Shown piece by piece: positions 23,199-27,643 of a stretch of 27,643 nt of DNA. The position numbers and the translations under genes were made by a program. A model generated the notes under the pieces. It saw nothing but the letters and a program-made list of their open reading frames with translations. It did not search any database and was not told the DNA's origin. The stretch's first letter is position 1. Every line of letters starts with the position of its first letter. The DNA is from Erythrobacter sp. GTDB lineage: Bacteria > Pseudomonadota > Alphaproteobacteria > Sphingomonadales > Sphingomonadaceae. The stretch covers positions 1-27,643 of the forward strand of contig JANQTR010000009.1 in NCBI GenBank assembly GCA_030731635.1. Direction: 5' to 3'.

Positions 23199-24311
23199 AT
23201 GAAAACCCGCGCCGCCGTTGCCTTTGAAGCGAAAAAGCCGCTCGAAATCGTCGAGCTTGATCTTGAAGGCCCCAAGGCGGGCGAAGTGCTGGTCGAGATC
23301 ATGGCAACCGGCATCTGCCATACCGACGCCTACACCCTGGACGGGTTCGATTCCGAGGGCATCTTCCCCAGCGTGCTAGGCCACGAAGGCGCAGGGATCG
23401 TGCGCGAGGTTGGCCCCGGCGTGACCAGCGTGAAGCCTGGCGATCACGTGATCCCGCTCTACACCCCTGAATGCCGCCAGTGTAAGTCGTGCCTGAGCGG
23501 CAAGACCAACCTGTGCACCGCAATCCGCGCGACGCAGGGCAAGGGGCTGATGCCGGATGGCACCACCCGGTTCAGCTACAAAGGCCAACCGATCTTCCAC
23601 TACATGGGCTGTTCGACCTTTTCGAACTTCACCGTGCTGCCTGAAATCGCGGTGGCGAAAATCCGCGAGGACGCGCCGTTCCAATCCGCCTGCTACATCG
23701 GCTGCGGGGTGACCACGGGCGTTGGCGCGGTGACCAACACGGCCAAGGTGCAAGTGGGCGACAACGTCGTGGTGTTCGGTCTTGGCGGGATCGGGCTTAA
23801 CGTGTTGCAAGGCGCGCGGCTGGCCGGAGCGAACATCATCATCGGGGTCGATATCAACCCCGCGCGCGAAGAATGGGGCCGCCGCTTCGGCATGACCCAC
23901 TTCCTCAATTCCAAGGGCCTGAGCCGCGAGGAAACCGTCGCCAAAATCGTCGAAATGACCGATGGCGGCGCGGATTATACCTTCGATGCCACGGGCAATA
24001 CCGACGTGATGCGCACCGCGTTGGAAGCCTGCCACCGTGGTTGGGGCACCTCGATCATCATCGGCGTGGCCGAAGCGGGCAAGGAAATCGCCACCCGCCC
24101 GTTCCAGCTTGTCACCGGGCGCAACTGGCGCGGCACGGCGTTCGGCGGGGCCAAGGGGCGCACCGATGTGCCCAAGATTGTCGATATGTACATGACCGGC
24201 AAGATCGAAATCGACCCGATGATCACCCACGTGATGGGGCTGGAAGAAATCAACACCGCGTTTGATCTGATGCACGAAGGCAAGTCGATCCGCAGCGTGG
24301 TGGTGTTCTAA
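23199..24311 (+). CDS. frmA: S-(hydroxymethyl)glutathione dehydrogenase (class III ADH)
   Basis: This cytoplasmic zinc enzyme oxidises S-hydroxymethylglutathione, formed from formaldehyde and glutathione, to S-formylglutathione, and can also reduce S-nitrosoglutathione. The 370-residue product has catalytic zinc ligands Cys40 (GICHTDAYTLDG), His62 (GHEGAG) and Cys169. Structural zinc ligands are Cys92, Cys95, Cys98 and Cys106. The NAD-binding motif GLGGIG lies at 194-199, with Asp218 at the end of the next strand. GKGLMPDGTTRFSYKGQPIFHYMGCSTF is diagnostic of class III. AAGGAGA lies 8 bases before the ATG. A TTGCCA/AATAGG pair with 17-base spacing (23146-23174) is a weak promoter candidate. 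No S-formylglutathione hydrolase (frmB) gene is adjacent. adhC and adhI are alternative names. Confidence 0.96.
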   Translation: MKTRAAVAFEAKKPLEIVELDLEGPKAGEVLVEIMATGICHTDAYTLDGFDSEGIFPSVLGHEGAGIVREVGPGVTSVKPGDHVIPLYTPECRQCKSCLSGKTNLCTAIRATQGKGLMPDGTTRFSYKGQPIFHYMGCSTFSNFTVLPEIAVAKIREDAPFQSACYIGCGVTTGVGAVTNTAKVQVGDNVVVFGLGGIGLNVLQGARLAGANIIIGVDINPAREEWGRRFGMTHFLNSKGLSREETVAKIVEMTDGGADYTFDATGNTDVMRTALEACHRGWGTSIIIGVAEAGKEIATRPFQLVTGRNWRGTAFGGAKGRTDVPKIVDMYMTGKIEIDPMITHVMGLEEINTAFDLMHEGKSIRSVVVF

Positions 24312-24811
24312 CCGGCGAGCGCGCCAAACCGCCCGCCAAAGAACACCAGCGGAAGTTCACCCGGTGCGGCCTGCGCCATATCGGTCACTTCGCCCAGGAT
24401 CAGCGTGTGATCGCCCGCGCTGTGCACCGCAAACCGGCGGCAGGCGAGATGGGCCAATGCGCCGCGGATCATGGGTAGGCCGCCGACACCATCCTCAAAA
24501 TCCTCAAGCATCAGCGCGCTGTCCCCGCGCGCAGCATAGCGGCGGGCGAGCGCTTGCTGCCCTCCGGCTAGAATGCTGAACGAAAATCGCTCCGCCTCGG
24601 CATAGGCGGCATATTGGCTCGACGCGTTCTGCAGGTTCCAGCTCACCAGCATCGGATCAAGCGAAACCGACACCAGGGAATTGATCGTCATCGCCGAAAT
24701 CGCACCGCTTTCCGACTGGATCGCAATCACGGCCACCCCGGTTGCGAATTGCCCCATCAGCTGTCGGAACGCGTTTATCTGCGGCTGATTGTCTTGGGCA
24801 GAAGCGGGCAA
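24308..24811 (-). CDS. Flavin reductase-like FMN-binding protein
   Basis: The 167-residue product is a single split-barrel flavin reductase domain. It begins after a short tail with FRQLMGQFATGVAVIAI and continues SAMTINSLVSVSLDPMLVSWNLQ, the flavin-binding core of the RutF/HpaC-like group. HTLILGEVTDM and PLVFFGGRFGALAG are the usual C-terminal motifs. Such proteins reduce FMN or FAD with NAD(P)H, often feeding a two-component monooxygenase, but no monooxygenase gene is nearby. The start is a TTG with GGAG 6 bases upstream. Its TAG stop shares bases with the convergent dehydrogenase TAA (CTAA, 24308-24311), leaving no room for a terminator. The partner and physiological role are unknown. Confidence 0.87.
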   Translation of the reverse strand: MPASAQDNQPQINAFRQLMGQFATGVAVIAIQSESGAISAMTINSLVSVSLDPMLVSWNLQNASSQYAAYAEAERFSFSILAGGQQALARRYAARGDSALMLEDFEDGVGGLPMIRGALAHLACRRFAVHSAGDHTLILGEVTDMAQAAPGELPLVFFGGRFGALAG

Positions 24812-24971
24812 GGGGGTCTCCGATATGGCGGAAAAGGGGCGGGGCGGGGCGAATAGCGCAGGCCAGCGGGCGTTTCTTCAAGCGGCGCTGCAATGTCAAT
24901 CAATCCCGGCGCAGGAGGTTCCACACAGACATCACTGCGCCAACCCCGCCGCATTTGTGCCAGCGGTTGGT

Positions 24972-25005
24972 TAACCCGGTGGTTACACCGAAGCCTTAAG
25001 GGCTT
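24972..25005. promoter_or_regulatory. Overlapping palindromes upstream of acetyltransferase gene
   Basis: TAACC CGGT GGTTA (24972-24985) is an inverted repeat. It overlaps a second one, CGGTG GTTA CACCG (24977-24990). A third small palindrome, AAGCC TTAAG GGCTT (24991-25005), follows directly. The set lies 36-70 bases before the ATG at 25041, a fitting place for an operator. No known regulator site is matched with confidence. Confidence 0.35.
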
Positions 25006-25040
25006 AGGCCGCAACCGCCGTTTGGAGTAGCAGGTGAGCA

Positions 25041-26156
25041 ATGTACGAAAGCAGGATTGCGGCCGAGCCTTTATTGGTCGCGGCCATTGCGGGGTTCCCG
25101 CCTGAAATCGACAGGCTCGCAGGGTGCAACCTGTCGGGCCACGGCTTTCTGCGGGCGGCATGGTATTGCGGCAATGGGAGACAGGCCGGACGTACGCTGG
25201 TAGTCCGGCGCGGTGCAGCGGCGGATGACAGCGCAGTGATTGCCGTCATCCCGACCGCCCCGTTCGGCCCCGCCATCGCCGGGGCGCGCAAGGTTGCAGG
25301 TTCATATTGGCCCCTGCGCGGCGCGTTGATCGCGCCCGATTGCAGCGCAATTGAATTGGCGCAGGCGCTGGATCATCCCGCCGCGCGCAGTCTTGGTCCG
25401 CTATGGCGAATAGGCCCGGCGCGCGGCAATGATCCCACCACGCAGCGGATTATTGCCGCCGCACAGATGGCCGGGTGGACCGTGCTGTCGCGGGCGGCAG
25501 GCACCAGCTGGGTGATTGATCTGGATGATGCCCGCACACAGGGCTGGCCCCGGGCTTCAACCAGCAAGCGATTGCGCCGGATCGAACGCCGCCTTGCAAC
25601 AACGGGGCGCGTCACGTGGCAGCTGGTGCGCGGGCATGGGTGGGACGCGGGCGTGCTGGCCGATCTTGGTACAATCGAAGCGGAAAGCTGGATCGCAGCG
25701 CAGACGAATGGCAGCGGTGCCAAGTTCCTGACTCCACGCCAGCGGAGGGGATGGCAGGATATGCTGGCTGACCCGATACTGGCCGACAAGCTGTGCGCCA
25801 CCATCGTGCGGGTGGATGACCGCCCGGTGGCCTTTACCTTCGATCTTGACGATGGCCCGGTGCGATATGGGATTGCAGGCAGTTATGTGAGCGACTTTGG
25901 TGGCTATGATATTGGCAAGCTTGCCAATTACCGGTCGATGGCTGATGCGATGGCGGCCGGACTCAGTCTGCTGGACCTGGGCGCTGGCGATAGCGGCTAC
26001 AAACGCGATATGGGCGCAACCGAAGGCTATGTGCTGGCCGATCTGCTGTTTGTGCGCAACCGCGCTGCTGCACGGCTGATGGCCAAATTGTGGGGCGAAG
26101 CCGCCGAGCCGAGTGACCTTCAAAAGCCTCTTTTTGCGGGGCATGATCATGGCTGA
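25041..26156 (+). CDS. GNAT-type (BioF2/CelD-like) acetyltransferase
   Basis: The 371-residue product resembles the FemAB/CelD-like GNAT proteins found in polysaccharide loci. The N-terminal half is variable. The C-terminal half shows SKRLRRIERRLATTGRVTW, then LDDGPVRYGIAGSYVSDFGGYDIGKLANYRSMADAMAAGLSLLDLGAGDSGYKRDMG, which matches the second GNAT domain of that group, where acyl-CoA or aminoacyl binding occurs. There are no transmembrane segments or signal peptide. It overlaps the following flippase gene by 8 bases, so the two form one transcription unit. Likely role: acylation of a polysaccharide precursor or related small molecule, inferred from family and neighbour. The GTGAGC before the ATG gives only a weak ribosome site. 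Exact substrate unknown. Confidence 0.72.
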   Translation: MYESRIAAEPLLVAAIAGFPPEIDRLAGCNLSGHGFLRAAWYCGNGRQAGRTLVVRRGAAADDSAVIAVIPTAPFGPAIAGARKVAGSYWPLRGALIAPDCSAIELAQALDHPAARSLGPLWRIGPARGNDPTTQRIIAAAQMAGWTVLSRAAGTSWVIDLDDARTQGWPRASTSKRLRRIERRLATTGRVTWQLVRGHGWDAGVLADLGTIEAESWIAAQTNGSGAKFLTPRQRRGWQDMLADPILADKLCATIVRVDDRPVAFTFDLDDGPVRYGIAGSYVSDFGGYDIGKLANYRSMADAMAAGLSLLDLGAGDSGYKRDMGATEGYVLADLLFVRNRAAARLMAKLWGEAAEPSDLQKPLFAGHDHG

Positions 26157-27636
26157 CGCTGGCACTCCGTCACTGGCCGCGCAGGTGCGTACGGCGGTCA
26201 TCTGGCGTTCGGGCAGTCAGGTGCTGACCCAGATCGTATCGTGGTGTTCGACGCTGATCGTGATCCGCCTGCTTGCCCCGCAGGATTACGGGCTGTTCGC
26301 GATGGCGCAGGTGATGCTGGTATTGCTCAGCACGATGAACGGCTGGGGCCTGGCAAGCGCGCTGATCCGGGAGCCCGAGGTGAGTGAGGAACGCCTGCGC
26401 CAGACGCTGGGTATGCTGGTGCTGATGAATTGCGGTCTGGCGCTGACGCAGTTTCTGGCCGCGCCATTGGTGGCCTTGTGGTTCGGTCAGCCGCAGGTGA
26501 CCAGTCTGCTGCGGGTGCTGTCGCTGTTATATCTCGCGGTGCCGTTCTGCGCGTTGTCCCATGCGATTATGAGCCGCCGGATGGATTTCCGCCGCCCGGC
26601 GCAAGTGCGCCTGATCGCGGCGCTGGCAGGGGCGGCGACCGCGCTGACCGGGGCGTTCAATGATTGGGGCGTGTGGACGTTGGTGGCCGCGCCGCTGGTG
26701 ATGATCGTTGCCGAAGCCGTGGGCATGACCCGCGCATCGGGCGCGCCGATCCGGCCGAGTTTCCGCTTTGCCGGCGCGGGTCATATTGCCGGGTTCGGCG
26801 GGGTGATGACCGCGACGCAGCTGTTCTGGTTTGTGCAGAGCCAATCCGATGTGATGATCGCCGGACGGGTGCTCGATCCGCACAATCTGGGCGTTTACAC
26901 CACCGGATTGTTTCTGGCGCAGCTGCTCGCATCCAAGTTTGTACCGCCGATCAACGAAGTCGCCTATGCCGCCTATTCGCGCAGTCAGGATGAGGGGCAA
27001 GGTGACCGGGGATCATCCGCCTTGCTCGCCACGATCCGGCTGGTGATGCTGATCGCGCTGCCCGCCTATGCCGGGATGGCGGTGGTCGCGCAGCCGCTGG
27101 TGCCGGTGCTGCTGGGCGACAAGTGGATCGAGATTATCCCGCTGCTGCCGATCCTTGCCAGCGCGATGGCGATGATGACCTTGCAGATCCTGTTTGCGCC
27201 TGCGACCAATGCGCGCGGGGTGCCGTGGGCGGCGCTCAGGATCGCGATGCTGGGCAGCGTGGTGATGCCGGTTTCGTTCTTCATCGGATCGCGGTGGGGT
27301 ATCGAAGGTTTTGCCTGGGGCTGGGTCGGCGGGATGGCGGTGCTGACCGCTGCAACGGTGCGGCTGTCGGGCCGGATCGTGGGCTTGCAGCTGGGCGGGC
27401 TGGCGCGCGCTATTGCGCCGCCGCTGGTGGCTGCGCTGGTGATGGCGCTGGGCGTGGCGATGCTGTTGCAGACCTTGCCGAACGGCTTGCCCCCGCTGCT
27501 GGTGCTGATCATCGCGGTGCCGTTGGGCGCGGTGCTGTATGGGTCTGCGCTGCACCTGATCGCGCCGGAGCGGATGGCCGAGGCCCTGCATTTCGCCCGC
27601 AACCGCAGCGAGGTTGAGCCCGCCCCGGCAGAATAA
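26149..27636 (+). CDS. Polysaccharide/oligosaccharide flippase (Wzx-like)
   Basis: The 495-residue product is a polytopic inner-membrane protein with about 12-14 hydrophobic segments, of the MOP/MATE-like polysaccharide transporter group that flips lipid-linked sugar units. The N-terminus QVRTAVIWRSGSQVLTQIVSWCSTLIVIRLLAPQDYGLFAMAQV is typical of this family (Polysacc_synt_3-like); HNLGVYTTGLFLAQLLASKFVPPINEVAYAAYSR is the central conserved segment. ATG 26149 is preferred over the upstream GTG 26113 and ATG 26143, because the conserved region starts soon after it and GCGGGG precedes it. The stop TAA lies 7 bases before the window end, so further locus genes may follow. Which polymer it serves (exopolysaccharide, capsule or O-antigen) is unknown. 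Confidence 0.88.
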   Translation: MADAGTPSLAAQVRTAVIWRSGSQVLTQIVSWCSTLIVIRLLAPQDYGLFAMAQVMLVLLSTMNGWGLASALIREPEVSEERLRQTLGMLVLMNCGLALTQFLAAPLVALWFGQPQVTSLLRVLSLLYLAVPFCALSHAIMSRRMDFRRPAQVRLIAALAGAATALTGAFNDWGVWTLVAAPLVMIVAEAVGMTRASGAPIRPSFRFAGAGHIAGFGGVMTATQLFWFVQSQSDVMIAGRVLDPHNLGVYTTGLFLAQLLASKFVPPINEVAYAAYSRSQDEGQGDRGSSALLATIRLVMLIALPAYAGMAVVAQPLVPVLLGDKWIEIIPLLPILASAMAMMTLQILFAPATNARGVPWAALRIAMLGSVVMPVSFFIGSRWGIEGFAWGWVGGMAVLTAATVRLSGRIVGLQLGGLARAIAPPLVAALVMALGVAMLLQTLPNGLPPLLVLIIAVPLGAVLYGSALHLIAPERMAEALHFARNRSEVEPAPAE

Positions 27637-27643
27637 CCCCTGC

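Noticed and set aside
24970..24986. CtrA-like site (TTAA-N7-TTAA)
   Set aside because: TTAA is followed 8 bases later by TTAC, so both the spacing and the second half-site are off; the palindrome reading is simpler.
1..27643. Mobile element, prophage, CRISPR array, toxin-antitoxin or defence system
   Set aside because: Reading both strands I found no transposase, integrase, Cas, toxin or restriction-type protein and no spaced repeats. The window is mostly conserved metabolism and envelope genes.

Overview
The window is a 27.6 kb piece of a GC-rich bacterial chromosome. It reads like ordinary, densely packed core genome of an alphaproteobacterium of the order Sphingomonadales, probably Erythrobacter-like. 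I infer this from the hflK-hflC-degP order, a hisC-tyrA pair like that of Zymomonas, an MJ0042 zinc-ribbon protein, the glutathione-linked enzymes, and an extragenic repeat resembling ones common in sphingomonads. No database search was possible, so the family-level placement is tentative.

Layout. (1) 1-3388, plus strand: envelope protein quality control, with hflK (5' end cut off by the window), hflC and a periplasmic DegP/MucD-type protease, closed by a bidirectional terminator. (2) 3448-7416, minus strand: a class A penicillin-binding protein, methionine sulfoxide reductase msrB, a glutathione S-transferase and a small exported protein of unknown function. (3) 7528-9619: a small VOC-family (glyoxalase) gene, then metX-metW for methionine synthesis on the minus strand. 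(4) 9750-11770, plus strand: hisC-tyrA for histidine and tyrosine/phenylalanine synthesis, separated from metX by an inverted pair of extragenic repeats. (5) 11968-13131: a DUF819 membrane protein with looser base composition than its neighbours. (6) 13261-16173, minus strand: a tight operon ftsE-ftsX-ydcF-plsC that puts cell-division/cell-wall control next to lipid synthesis. (7) 16341-17336: a zinc-ribbon, single-span membrane protein divergent from ftsE. (8) 17446-19843: tRNA-Leu(GAG), its probable terminator, and a GAF-PAS-GGDEF-EAL cyclic-di-GMP protein. (9) 19853-22800, minus strand: a secreted M1 metallopeptidase coupled to a DUF6702 protein. (10) 22945-24311, plus strand: a DUF5522 mini-protein and glutathione-dependent formaldehyde dehydrogenase, meeting a convergent flavin reductase. 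(11) 25041-27636: a GNAT-type acetyltransferase and a polysaccharide flippase, probably the edge of a surface-polysaccharide locus.

Five gene pairs share a 4-base ATGA-type stop/start overlap (metX-metW, hisC-tyrA, ftsE-ftsX, ydcF-plsC, M1 peptidase-DUF6702), which points to translational coupling and is the clearest organisational feature here. No gap between called genes exceeds 300 bases. I saw no transposase, integrase, phage gene, CRISPR array, toxin-antitoxin pair or recognisable defence cassette. The least-described items are the M1-DUF6702 pair, the DUF5522 protein beside formaldehyde dehydrogenase, the zinc-ribbon membrane protein opposite ftsEX, the DUF819 gene, and several palindromic intergenic elements.
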